Shown here one piece after another: positions 40,088 to 51,143 of a stretch of 51,911 nucleotides of DNA. The DNA lies in assembly GCA_022774865.1 (NCBI GenBank), contig JALFLH010000018.1:1-51911 (forward strand). Direction: 5' to 3'. Source of the DNA: Clostridiales bacterium. GTDB lineage: Bacteria; Bacillota; Clostridia; Oscillospirales; Oscillospiraceae. Made by a program: the position numbers and the translations under genes. Below the pieces are notes generated by a model. That model ran no database searches. It was not told the DNA's origin and saw only the letters and a program-made list of their open reading frames with translations. The stretch's first letter is position 1. Each line of letters opens with the position of its first letter.

Positions 40088-41353
40088 ATGATTGAAACAA
40101 TCCAATTGCAGCCGGGGGTGACGCTGCGCTGCTGCGCCGACACCCGCTTCAAGCAGGGCTGCCTGAGCTTCCAACTGGTGCGGCCCATGGACGGCGCGGA
40201 AGCGGCTCTGAACGCCCTGATTCCGGCGGTGCTGCTCCGGGGCACCCGGGTTCACCGGGATCTGCGCGCCATCACCCTCCGGCTGGACGAACTATACGGT
40301 GCGTCTGTCGGAACGCTGGTGCGACGGGTGGGCGATTATCAGACCACGGGACTCTACTGCAGTTTCGTGGAGGATCGGTTCTGCCTGCCCGGTGACCGGG
40401 TGCTGGCGCCCATGGCCGATTTTCTCCGGGAACTTCTGCTGGAACCGCTCACGGAAAAGGGCGGTTTTTCTCCCGCTTTCGTGGAGAGCGAGAAGAAGAA
40501 TCTGATTTCCACCATCGAATCCGAGCGGAACGACAAGCGCGCCTACGCCATGGAGAAGCTGTTCAAAACCATGTGCCGGGGGGATTCCTACGGCATTTCC
40601 CGGCTGGGGGAAAAGGAGGACGTGGCAAAGGTTGACCCGGACGGCCTGTACGCGCACTACCGGCGCATTCTTCAGGAGAGTCCTGTGGAAATCTTCTATG
40701 TGGGCAGTGCGCCGGCAAAGGAGGTTGCCCGGCTGCTGGAGCCGGTTCTGGCCGGCATTGACCGGGACTTCCGTCCCCTTTTGCCCCAGACCGGGTTCCA
40801 CGACGGGGGCGGAAGCAACCTGACCGAGGAAATGGACGTGGCGCAGGGCAAGCTGTGCATGGGCTATGTCACCCCGGTGACCAACCGCGATCCGGAGTTT
40901 GCCGCCGCGCAGGTGATGAACACCGTTTTCGGCGCGGGCATGACCAGCAAGCTGTTTATGAACGTCCGGGAGAAATACAGCCTGTGCTACGCCATCGGTT
41001 CCGGCTACTACGCCTCCAAGGGGATAGTCGCCGTGTCGGCGGGTATTGACTTCGACAAGGAGGCACAGACCCGGGCGGAAATTGCCCGGCAGTTGGACGC
41101 CATGCGGAACGGGGAAATTACACAACAGGAGCTGAACGCCGCCAAAGAGGCGCTGCTGTCCGCCCTGCGCGGCACCCATGATTCCCCCGGCAGCATCGAG
41201 AGCTATTACGCCACCGGGGCGCTCAGCGGGATGCACATGAACCCCGTACAATATATGGATGCCATCCGGGCGGTGACCGCCGAACAGGTGGCGGCGGAAG
41301 CCCGGCGGCTGAAGCTGCACACCACCTATTTCCTGAAGGGGGCGACAGAATGA
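40088..41353 (+). CDS. M16 family protein without active site (YmfF-like)
   Basis: The 421-residue protein resembles the inactive partner of Firmicutes M16 pairs: it has the LLRGT start of the fold, EALLSALRGTHDSPGSIESYY in the second half, but no HxxEH zinc motif. Such proteins form a heterodimer with an active M16 subunit, and may help build the peptide chamber. The next gene overlaps by four bases (ATGA). AAGGAG precedes the ATG. Confidence 0.85.
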   Translation: MIETIQLQPGVTLRCCADTRFKQGCLSFQLVRPMDGAEAALNALIPAVLLRGTRVHRDLRAITLRLDELYGASVGTLVRRVGDYQTTGLYCSFVEDRFCLPGDRVLAPMADFLRELLLEPLTEKGGFSPAFVESEKKNLISTIESERNDKRAYAMEKLFKTMCRGDSYGISRLGEKEDVAKVDPDGLYAHYRRILQESPVEIFYVGSAPAKEVARLLEPVLAGIDRDFRPLLPQTGFHDGGGSNLTEEMDVAQGKLCMGYVTPVTNRDPEFAAAQVMNTVFGAGMTSKLFMNVREKYSLCYAIGSGYYASKGIVAVSAGIDFDKEAQTRAEIARQLDAMRNGEITQQELNAAKEALLSALRGTHDSPGSIESYYATGALSGMHMNPVQYMDAIRAVTAEQVAAEARRLKLHTTYFLKGATE

Positions 41354-42633
41354 AGCAATACCGATATCCCGGACTGGACGAGACGATGCACAAGACGGTT
41401 CTGCCCAATGGGCTGACCGTTCTGGTGGTGCCACGCCCGGGCTTTTCCCGGAAAATGGCCTATTTTGTCACCGACTTCGGCTCCATTCACACGGATTTCC
41501 GCATGGACGGTCAGGAATACCAGGCCCCGGCGGGGGTGGCGCATTTTCTGGAGCACAAGATGTTCGACCTGCCCGGCGGGCGGGATGTCTCGGCAGAGTT
41601 CGCGGCGCTGGGCGCAAATGTAAACGCCTTTACCAGCTATGACATGACCGCCTATTATTTCTCCTGCACCGACAATTTTGAGTCCTCTCTGCGCTTGCTG
41701 CTGGAGTTTGTCTCCACGCCCTATTTCACAGACGAGAGCGTAGCCAAGGAAATGGGCATCATCGATCAGGAGATCGGCATGAACACGGACGCGCCGGACA
41801 GCCGGGTGTTCGACAATCTGACCGCGATTCTGTATGACAATCATCCCATCCGGGTGCCTATTCTGGGAACCTCCGAAACCATCCGGCGCATCACGCCCCA
41901 GGTGCTCTATGACTGCCACCGGGCATTTTACACCCCCGGCAATATGATCCTGTGTGTGGTGGGGGATGTGGAGCCGAACCGGGTGGCGGAGATTGCCGGT
42001 GCGGTACTGGGAAGCGAAAAGCGCCCGATGGGCGAAAAGCGCTGCCATTGGCCGGAGGAAATGCGAGCCCGGGAGAAAACCTGTTCAGCGCGCATGGAGG
42101 TGGCCATGCCCACCTTTGAGCTGGGCTTCAAATGCGAACCCACAGGCAGAGGCGAAGGGGCCATCCGCCGGGAGGTGGTGGGTGATCTGGCGGCCGAGGC
42201 ACTGTTCGGCGAATCCTCCCCGCTGTATCTGCGGCTGTATGAGCAGGGGCTGATCGATTCTTCCTTCGGCGGAGGATTTGAGACGGTGGACGGCTGCGCC
42301 ATGCTGCTGTGCTCCGGCGACAGCGAGGCGCCGGAGGCTGTGCGGGACGCGATTCTGGCGCAGGCGGAGACGCTTATCCGAACCGGCATCTCCAAAGAGG
42401 ATTTCCTGCGGATGAAGCGCAGCGCGCTGGGACGGCGCATCCGGGATCTGGACAGCTTTGACTCCACCTGCTTCCGGCTGTGTGCCTACCATCTGTCCGG
42501 CTTTGATTATTTTGATTTTCCCGGCGTTTATCAGACGGTTCAGCCGGAGGAGATTCTGGAATTTGTGGACCGGGTGGTGCGGGAAGCGCGGTGCGCCCTG
42601 TCTGTCATCAACCCTGTTGAGGAGGCAATCTGA
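41350..42633 (+). CDS. M16 zinc peptidase (YmfH-like)
   Basis: The 427-residue protein has the inverted zinc motif HFLEHKMF (residues about 66-73), followed by NAFTSYDMTAYYF and a distal E in EMGIIDQEIGMN that completes the site. It is the catalytic half of the heterodimer with the gene before it. Similar pairs process peptides, for example AlbE/AlbF for subtilosin, but no peptide precursor gene was seen here. No signal peptide is present, so the pair is cytoplasmic. Confidence 0.9.
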   Translation: MKQYRYPGLDETMHKTVLPNGLTVLVVPRPGFSRKMAYFVTDFGSIHTDFRMDGQEYQAPAGVAHFLEHKMFDLPGGRDVSAEFAALGANVNAFTSYDMTAYYFSCTDNFESSLRLLLEFVSTPYFTDESVAKEMGIIDQEIGMNTDAPDSRVFDNLTAILYDNHPIRVPILGTSETIRRITPQVLYDCHRAFYTPGNMILCVVGDVEPNRVAEIAGAVLGSEKRPMGEKRCHWPEEMRAREKTCSARMEVAMPTFELGFKCEPTGRGEGAIRREVVGDLAAEALFGESSPLYLRLYEQGLIDSSFGGGFETVDGCAMLLCSGDSEAPEAVRDAILAQAETLIRTGISKEDFLRMKRSALGRRIRDLDSFDSTCFRLCAYHLSGFDYFDFPGVYQTVQPEEILEFVDRVVREARCALSVINPVEEAI

Positions 42634-42634
42634 A

Positions 42635-43492
42635 ATGTATACCGAAATATCCTTTCCATCTCTGGGCATTACGATGAATCCGCCCAGCAGCTTCACCATC
42701 GGCCCGCTGACCATCCATCTCTACGGCGTCATCATCGCGGCGGGATTGATGCTGGCGGTGCTCTATGCCTGCCGCCGCAGCCGGGAATTTGGCATCAAGG
42801 AGGACGATGTGATCGACGGTGTGCTCTGGGTCACCCCCTTCGCCATCATCTGCGCCCGGTTGTATTACTGCCTTTTCTCCTGGGACAGCTACGCGGACGA
42901 TCCCATCAGCATTCTCTACATCTGGAACGGCGGACTTGCCATCTATGGCGGCGTAATCGGCGCGGCCATCGGCGTGATTGTTTTCTGTAAAATCAAAAAA
43001 ATCAAAATCCCCGCTCTGCTGGATCTGGTGGCGCTGGGATTCCTGATCGGACAGGCCATGGGCCGTTGGGGAAATTTCTTCAACCGGGAGGCCTTTGGAT
43101 GCCGGACGGACAGCTTCTTCCGCATGGGCCTGCTGAACAGCATCACCGGTACGGTCAGCTATTTCCATCCCACCTTCCTGTATGAGTCGGTGTGGAATGT
43201 GATCGGGTTTGTGATGCTCCATTTTGCATCCAAACATCGCCAATATGACGGACAGATTGCGCTGGGCTACGCCGCCTGGTACGGTCTGGGCCGTACCTTC
43301 ATCGAGGGTCTGCGGACGGACAGCCTGTATTTGGGCGTGTTCCGGGTCAGCCAGCTACTGGCGGCGGTTACCTGCTTTGCCGCGCTGGTCGTGCTGGTGT
43401 GGCAGATGTTCCGTCCCCATGATCCGGCACGGCTTCTGGTCAATCAGACAGCCCGGCGGGAACAGGAAACACCCAAATCCACCGAGGAATAA
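42635..43492 (+). CDS. lgt: Prolipoprotein diacylglyceryl transferase
   Basis: The 285-residue membrane enzyme adds diacylglycerol to the lipobox cysteine of prolipoproteins. It has about seven hydrophobic helices and the signature GRWGNFFNREAFG, with HPTFLYESVWN and GLGRTFIEGLRTD. GAGGAGG lies upstream of ATG 42635, one base after the M16 stop. Its clients include the lipoprotein at 29207. Confidence 0.95.
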   Translation: MYTEISFPSLGITMNPPSSFTIGPLTIHLYGVIIAAGLMLAVLYACRRSREFGIKEDDVIDGVLWVTPFAIICARLYYCLFSWDSYADDPISILYIWNGGLAIYGGVIGAAIGVIVFCKIKKIKIPALLDLVALGFLIGQAMGRWGNFFNREAFGCRTDSFFRMGLLNSITGTVSYFHPTFLYESVWNVIGFVMLHFASKHRQYDGQIALGYAAWYGLGRTFIEGLRTDSLYLGVFRVSQLLAAVTCFAALVVLVWQMFRPHDPARLLVNQTARREQETPKSTEE

Positions 43493-43522
43493 AAACCATC
43501 CCGGGTTTTCCAAAAGAAAAAC

Positions 43523-43582
43523 GGTTCTGTCAAAAGTATTGGGGTCAGGTTCAACGCCTGACCCCAACATTTATGATAGAAC
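43523..43582. terminator. Long two-part bidirectional hairpin
   Basis: An inner 11-bp stem (TTGGGGTCAGG 43539-43549 with CCTGACCCCAA 43557-43567) sits within an outer near-perfect repeat (GGTTCTGTCA 43523-43532 with TGATAGAACC 43573-43582, one G-T wobble). T-runs flank it on both strands, fitting the convergent lgt and dCMP deaminase genes. Confidence 0.8.
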
Positions 43583-43583
43583 C

Positions 43584-44081
43584 TTATTTTTGACGATCTT
43601 CTTCCGGAATGAAATCCAGCGTGATGGATTTCAGATGCGTTTTGAGCTGGGTGTAGCGCACGCCTGCGGAGTCCATCATCCGCTTGGAGGCAAGGGTGGC
43701 CATGGAATCGGCGTACTTGTCACTGAGATACAGCACTTCCTTCACACCGCTCTGGATAATGGCCTTGGCGCATTCGTTGCAGGGGAACAGCGCCACATAA
43801 AGACGGCTGCCCCGCAGATCCCGGCCGTTGGCGTTGAGAATGGCGTTCAATTCCGCGTGGACGACATAGGGATATTTGGTCTGCGCGCCCTCCCGCTCCC
43901 AGGGGTATTCGTCATCGGAGCAGCCCTTGGGCATTCCGTTATAGCCGGTGGAGATAATGATATTGTCGGGCGAGACGATGCACGCGCCCACCTGAGTATT
44001 GGGGTCCTTGCTGCGCTTGGCCGCCAGCATGGCGATGCCCATAAAATACTCGTCCCAGCTAATGTAATCCGCACGCTTCAT
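43584..44081 (-). CDS. dCMP deaminase family protein
   Basis: The 165-residue zinc enzyme turns dCMP into dUMP for dTMP synthesis, and is the ComEB type. Zinc-binding residues are in HAELNAIL and PCNECAKAI, and it starts with SWDEYFMGIAMLAAKRSKDP. GGAGGTAG is the ribosome binding site. It forms a short unit with its own promoter. Confidence 0.93.
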   Translation of the reverse strand: MKRADYISWDEYFMGIAMLAAKRSKDPNTQVGACIVSPDNIIISTGYNGMPKGCSDDEYPWEREGAQTKYPYVVHAELNAILNANGRDLRGSRLYVALFPCNECAKAIIQSGVKEVLYLSDKYADSMATLASKRMMDSAGVRYTQLKTHLKSITLDFIPEEDRQK

Positions 44082-44114
44082 GTTGCTACCTCCGCAGTTT
44101 TCGTTTATTGGTCA

Positions 44115-44143
44115 AGCATACCAAATCGCACCCCGAATGTCAA
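44115..44143 (-). promoter_or_regulatory. Promoter of the dCMP deaminase gene
   Basis: On the minus strand TTGACA (44138-44143) and TATGCT (44115-44120), 17-bp spacer. Confidence 0.85.
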
Positions 44144-44156
44144 TCAATTCAAAAGA

Positions 44157-44182
44157 AAAACGTGCGCCGAGGCGCACGTTTT
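44157..44182 (-). terminator. Terminator of the hrcA-dnaJ operon
   Basis: AAAACGTGCGCC (44157-44168) pairs with GGCGCACGTTTT (44171-44182); on the minus strand it is followed by a T-rich tract. Confidence 0.88.
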
Positions 44183-44191
44183 CATGCATAA

Positions 44192-45334
<1,143 letters not shown>

Positions 45335-45361
45335 TTATTTTCACCTCAATATACCACAAGA

Positions 45362-45387
45362 GAGGGGCGGCGTTTTGGCCGCCCCTC
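45362..45387 (-). terminator. Hairpin between dnaK and dnaJ
   Basis: GAGGGGCGGC (45362-45371) pairs with GCCGCCCCTC (45378-45387) around GTTTTG. No T-tract follows on the minus strand, so it may act as an attenuator or RNA-stability element that lowers dnaJ relative to dnaK. Confidence 0.6.
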
Positions 45388-45402
45388 GGGCTTGAGTTGG
45401 AT

Positions 45403-47265
<1,863 letters not shown>

Positions 47266-47280
47266 TCAGGTGTGCGGGAT

Positions 47281-47832
47281 TTAATTTGCAACCTGCACCA
47301 TGGCGAAGCGGACGACCTTGCCGCCCAGCTTGAAGCCCTTCTGGAATACCTGTACGATGGTATTCTCACCCAGCTCCGGATCTTCCGTGTGCATCACAGC
47401 GTTGTGAAGCTGGGGATCAAAGGTGTCGCCCTTTTCTCCGAAGATTTCCACGCCCAGCCCGGTGAGAATTTTCACCAGCTCTGTCATGGTCATCTCCACG
47501 CCCTTTTTATAGGCGGTATCCTCGGTGGGCTGGTTCAAAGCCCGCTCCAGATTATCATAGATGGGAAGAATCTTCGCTACCGCGTCAGCCTTGCCGTTTC
47601 CGTAGGAAGCCTCCTTTTCCTTGATGGTGCGCTTACGGAAATTGTCGTAATCCGCGGCCAGCCGCAGATAACTGTCGTGCTCGGCGTTGTATTTCTCCTC
47701 GAAGGGATTGACTTCAGGCGCGGCCTCCAGCTCCGGAACCTCTTCCGGCGTATGCGCTTCCGCTTCCTTCGGTTCCTCCTTCTTCACCTCTTCGGCAGGG
47801 GGATTCTTCTTATCTTTCTCGGTTTTTGCCAC
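47281..47832 (-). CDS. grpE: Nucleotide exchange factor GrpE
   Basis: The 183-residue protein has an acidic, Glu/Pro/Ala-rich N-terminus, a long dimer helix (DSYLRLAADYDNFRKRTIKE) and the C-terminal wing VVRFAMVQV. It releases ADP from DnaK. It begins with GTG, set by AAGGAGGC, and follows hrcA after two bases. Confidence 0.95.
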   Translation of the reverse strand: MAKTEKDKKNPPAEEVKKEEPKEAEAHTPEEVPELEAAPEVNPFEEKYNAEHDSYLRLAADYDNFRKRTIKEKEASYGNGKADAVAKILPIYDNLERALNQPTEDTAYKKGVEMTMTELVKILTGLGVEIFGEKGDTFDPQLHNAVMHTEDPELGENTIVQVFQKGFKLGGKVVRFAMVQVAN

Positions 47833-47834
47833 GT

Positions 47835-48914
47835 TTATGCCTCCTTATGGGGTTCAGCTTCGGGAACGGATTCGGGAAGCTGGGGTGCCTCCGGCTTGGC
47901 GAACATCTTCGACAGGCTTTCGGCGAAATAGCTCAATCTGGCGGTGATTTTGGCGTAGTCCATGCGGGTGGGGCCAACCACACCGATCATACCCTGCATC
48001 CCGTCGCCGATGTCGAACTTGGTCATGACCACCGAGGTGTCCTTCAGCTCTTCGGAGACGTTCTCCGGCCCGACGATCACCTTGGTGCCGTTTTCGTTCT
48101 GCATCACGGCGGGTAGGTTGGAGAGGGCATCCTCATCCAGCCTGCTGATTACCTGCTGCGCTTTGTCGATATCCCGGTACTCCGGCTGATGCAGCAGCCG
48201 CATCTGACCGGCGACGGCCATATTGGCGCTGCTCTGACGGCGGAGCGCATCCAGTGTAAACTCAATAATCACGGGGACAAGGCTGGAGGCGTTTCCTGCC
48301 GACCGCATCACCCGATCCATCAGGCTGCCGGTGAAGTCATCCGGCGCCAGCTCGGTCAGCGTGGCGTTCAGCACCGCGCTCAGCAGCTTCAGGTCATCCT
48401 GCCCGATGTTCAGCGGGAGCTTGATCAGCTTGTTTACCACTTCCTCGGTGCTCAGCATCACCACCAGAATGAAGCTGCCGGTATCGGCCTGAATCAGCTC
48501 AAAGCGTTTGACGGTGGCACCGCCCTGCCGGGCGGTAACGGAGATGGCAGGAAGATCGGTGGCCTGAGAAACCAGCTTGGCAACCTTTTCTACCATCTGA
48601 TCTACCCGCTGCATCTTTTCCTCAATGGCGGAATTGATGGATTTGGTTTCATCCATGCTCAGCCGGTAGTCGGCCATCAGCTCATCCACATACAGCCGGT
48701 ATCCGGCGGGGGACGGAATCCGTCCGGCGCTGGTGTGGGGCTGTTCCAGATAGCCCATGGTGGTCAGCTCCGCCATTTCATTGCGAATGGTTGCGGAGGA
48801 GTACTTCATGTCCGGCAGTTCCGCGATGGCCTTGGAGCCGACGGGTTCTGCGGTACGGATATACAGATCCACGACGGAACGAAGAACCTTCTTTTTCCGC
48901 TCGGTCAGTTCCAT
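47835..48914 (-). CDS. hrcA: Heat-inducible repressor HrcA
   Basis: The 359-residue protein starts with ERKKKVLRSVVDLYIRTAEP VGSK, a winged helix with SSATIRNEMAELTTMGYLEQP and TSAGRIPSPAGYRLYVDEL, then a dimer/GAF-like part with GPTRMDYAKI near the end. It binds the CIRCE element just upstream of its own gene and represses the operon until GroEL is busy with unfolded protein. A 25-residue Pro/Glu-rich tail is longer than usual. Confidence 0.96.
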   Translation of the reverse strand: MELTERKKKVLRSVVDLYIRTAEPVGSKAIAELPDMKYSSATIRNEMAELTTMGYLEQPHTSAGRIPSPAGYRLYVDELMADYRLSMDETKSINSAIEEKMQRVDQMVEKVAKLVSQATDLPAISVTARQGGATVKRFELIQADTGSFILVVMLSTEEVVNKLIKLPLNIGQDDLKLLSAVLNATLTELAPDDFTGSLMDRVMRSAGNASSLVPVIIEFTLDALRRQSSANMAVAGQMRLLHQPEYRDIDKAQQVISRLDEDALSNLPAVMQNENGTKVIVGPENVSEELKDTSVVMTKFDIGDGMQGMIGVVGPTRMDYAKITARLSYFAESLSKMFAKPEAPQLPESVPEAEPHKEA

Positions 48915-48933
48915 GAATACCCCTCCTTTCTGC

Positions 48934-48960
48934 TTAGCACTCTGTTCTCTTGAGTGCTAA
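48934..48960. promoter_or_regulatory. CIRCE operator
   Basis: TTAGCACTC, nine bases, GAGTGCTAA: a perfect match to the known element, and the outer bases (GC...GC) extend the symmetry by two more pairs. It lies between the -10 box and hrcA. Confidence 0.97.
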
Positions 48961-48964
48961 GCAC

Positions 48965-48993
48965 ACTATACCATTGAGTGCCAGAAATGTCAA
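48965..48993 (-). promoter_or_regulatory. Promoter of the hrcA operon
   Basis: On the minus strand TTGACA (48988-48993) and TATAGT (48965-48970), 17-bp spacer. The spacer holds GGCACTC, a third CIRCE-like half-site. Confidence 0.92.
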
Positions 48994-49041
48994 GGGGATG
49001 AAAATGAATTATTCATTAACAATTCGGAGAAGCCCCGGCTT

Positions 49042-49080
49042 TCCCAAAGAAAGCAGCCCTCCCCGGACGGGAAGGGCTGC
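49042..49080 (-). terminator. Terminator of the sigma-serpin operon
   Basis: GCAGCCCT (49053-49060) pairs with AGGGCTGC (49073-49080), extended inward by C/G pairs; the minus strand continues TTTCTTT. Confidence 0.8.
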
Positions 49081-49102
49081 CGCATAGTGACAGAGGATGG
49101 AA

Positions 49103-50473
49103 TTACGGCTGGTTGACCGCACCTACAAATAACGGGATGCCGCCGCCCGCTTCGATGACGAACAGAAAGGGCCGATCCAGAACAAAGTCGATAGTCTCCT
49201 CCGGCGGCGGAGCTGCCCCGGCACCGGGCAGCTCGATGTAGCTGGCCGCCTTGACACCCTCCTCGTCGATGAGAACCCGGGCCGCCTGATTCACGCTTGT
49301 GATGACCACGGGAGTATCGGCGGTGATGGCGGTGAAATCCGCCGTTTCGGGACTGAAAATATCGGTCACGCCCAGCGCCTGGAACATCTCCTTCAAATCT
49401 CCACCGGAGGAAATGTCGAATTTCGGCACGGACAGGTTGACCTTCAAATACTGATTATTTTCGCTTTTCTGGGTAATTACGTCCAGATATTCTCCCTCAT
49501 CCAGCACGTCGGCCACGGTTTTACCCGCGTCCGGCAGGAAAAACCACATGGTGCAGCCGTTTTTCAGATCCAGTCCCACCGCACCGAAGCTGTCGCCCCA
49601 GTAGTAGTCGGTCTGCAGTTCCTTCTTGTTCATAAAGGTGCAGGTGATGTCCCCGCCAGGGGCGTGGAAGGCGCCCTGGGTGTTTTTGGCAGCGGAAAAC
49701 GGGCTGCCCCATTTTGCCTGCAGATACACGGTGGAGGCCAGAGTCATGACCGCTTCGCCGGGGAATACGGCTTCCTTTGTGTACTGCTTCAATAGATTGC
49801 CGGTGTTTTTGTTCAGCCAGGTCTGGAGGGCCTTGACGCTTTTGGGGCTGCCCAGATCGCACTGGTAGACGGAGGCGTAATCGAAATAAGCCAGATTGTC
49901 CATGACGGCCTGATCGTAGCTTAACCCTTCGTCCAGCCACAGGGAGTTGGCAAGCACGGAGATCTCATGGCCATCGTCCCGGTATACGCTTTCCCACAGC
50001 GCACCCACCTGGGCGCGCAGGGTGTCCAGATTTTCAGTTCCCAGAACCTCCAGAATCTGCTGCCGGGAGTTGCCCCCGGTGGTCTCCGCCAGCGCGGCCA
50101 GCGCCATAAACGCGTTGACCGGCGACCAGACCCGGTTTTCCGCCTGGCCGGCGGCCATGTAACGGGCGGAGCTATCCGCAAAGAATTCCGAAAGCGAGGA
50201 AAGCGCCTCAAGGGTAGCAGCCTCCCGCTGTTCCAGCTCTGCGTACCAGATATCAAAATCGCCGTCACGATCTGCCTGCCGGGATTCGGAGGCTATACTC
50301 ACGGCCTTCGCCTGTACGGTCATGGGGCCGTTGAACAGATTGATCAAAAGCACCACCGCCAGCACTGCGGCCACGGCACACAGCCAGTAGCGGCGCTGTC
50401 CTTTGGCTCCGGCGGCCTCAGCGATGTGCCGGTCGCTGATATAGTCCAGAGCCTTTGCCAGTTTTTCATGCAT
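49103..50473 (-). CDS. Membrane-anchored serpin, candidate anti-sigma/sensor
   Basis: The 456-residue protein has a short cytoplasmic N-terminus (residues 1-28, HEKLAKALDYISDRHIAEAA), one membrane helix (about 29-47, YWLCAVAAVLAVVLLINLF) and an outer domain with serpin features: NRVWSPVNAFMALAALAETT, TLASTVYLQAKWGSPF, VNLSVPKFDISSGGDLKEM, ALGVTDIF and a C-terminal DRPFLFVIEAGGGIPLFVG. The hinge reads EEGVKAAS, close to the inhibitory EEGTEAAA, and the reactive loop (49194-49267) is Gly/Ala/Pro-rich. The gene overlaps the ECF sigma gene by eight bases, the place of an anti-sigma factor, and the N-terminus resembles short sigma-binding tails. Inhibitory activity and sigma binding are inferences. 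Confidence 0.85.
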   Translation of the reverse strand: MHEKLAKALDYISDRHIAEAAGAKGQRRYWLCAVAAVLAVVLLINLFNGPMTVQAKAVSIASESRQADRDGDFDIWYAELEQREAATLEALSSLSEFFADSSARYMAAGQAENRVWSPVNAFMALAALAETTGGNSRQQILEVLGTENLDTLRAQVGALWESVYRDDGHEISVLANSLWLDEGLSYDQAVMDNLAYFDYASVYQCDLGSPKSVKALQTWLNKNTGNLLKQYTKEAVFPGEAVMTLASTVYLQAKWGSPFSAAKNTQGAFHAPGGDITCTFMNKKELQTDYYWGDSFGAVGLDLKNGCTMWFFLPDAGKTVADVLDEGEYLDVITQKSENNQYLKVNLSVPKFDISSGGDLKEMFQALGVTDIFSPETADFTAITADTPVVITSVNQAARVLIDEEGVKAASYIELPGAGAAPPPEETIDFVLDRPFLFVIEAGGGIPLFVGAVNQP

Positions 50474-51023
50474 CGAGATAACCCTCCTTATATAAATAGG
50501 TGTGCAGTTGCTGCCGGGTGCGATTCAGCCGCACCGACACGGCGTTCTGAGTCATGCCCAGACTCCGGGCGATTTCCTTTACGGAGTCGCCAAACCAGTA
50601 CCGCCGCAGAAAAATCACCCGGCTGTCCTTAGAAACGGTGTCCAAGAATGCGTCGATGGCCAGCCCCAGCGCGCGGGCTTCCACTGCCTCGTCCAGCGCC
50701 GGAGCGGGGATGCATTCGGCCAGCTCATCCAGCGACAGCTCATAGCTGCTGCCCCGTTTCTGCGCGGTGTTTGCGCGGAGTCGTTTCAACGCCTGATTTC
50801 GCCCGACCCTGTATACAAAACCTGAGAGTGATTCCGGCCGCTGCGGCGGAATGGTGTTCCAAACCGCAAGGTATGTATCGTTCACCGATTCTTCCGCGTC
50901 CTGCCGGGAGTTCAGAATGTTCATGGCGGTGGCGGTAAGCCGCCGCCCAAATTTTGCGGTCAAAGCGTCAATGGCCTGCTCCGCACGGTTCCAGAGCATT
51001 TGCAGAATGATGCCGTCCTCCAT
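50466..51023 (-). CDS. ECF-type RNA polymerase sigma factor
   Basis: The 185-residue protein has sigma region 2 (RRLTATAMNILNSRQDAEES, VNDTYLAVWNTIPPQRPESL, FVYRVGRNQALKRLR) and region 4 with a helix-turn-helix (SVKEIARSLGMTQNAVSVRL). ATG 51023 is chosen since GAGGAGG lies eight bases upstream; ATG 51044 would add seven residues and has no good site. It leads a two-gene operon with the membrane serpin. ECF factors usually control their own operon. Confidence 0.92.
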   Translation of the reverse strand: MEDGIILQMLWNRAEQAIDALTAKFGRRLTATAMNILNSRQDAEESVNDTYLAVWNTIPPQRPESLSGFVYRVGRNQALKRLRANTAQKRGSSYELSLDELAECIPAPALDEAVEARALGLAIDAFLDTVSKDSRVIFLRRYWFGDSVKEIARSLGMTQNAVSVRLNRTRQQLHTYLYKEGYLDA

Positions 51024-51049
51024 ATTCACTGCCTCCTCACTCATATAGT

Positions 51050-51063
51050 ACCTTTTAAAAGGT
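51050..51063. promoter_or_regulatory. 14-bp palindrome before the sigma gene
   Basis: ACCTTTTAAAAGGT is a perfect palindrome in the leader between the sigma gene and the divergent CBS gene. A TATATT at about 51080 on the minus strand could be a -10 box. It may be an operator. Confidence 0.45.
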
Positions 51064-51143
51064 CAGATCTTACATCCAATATATCAAATTGAGGCGTATA
51101 TTTCCAGCCCGACCTGCCCATAATTCTTCAGGGAGGGATTCTG

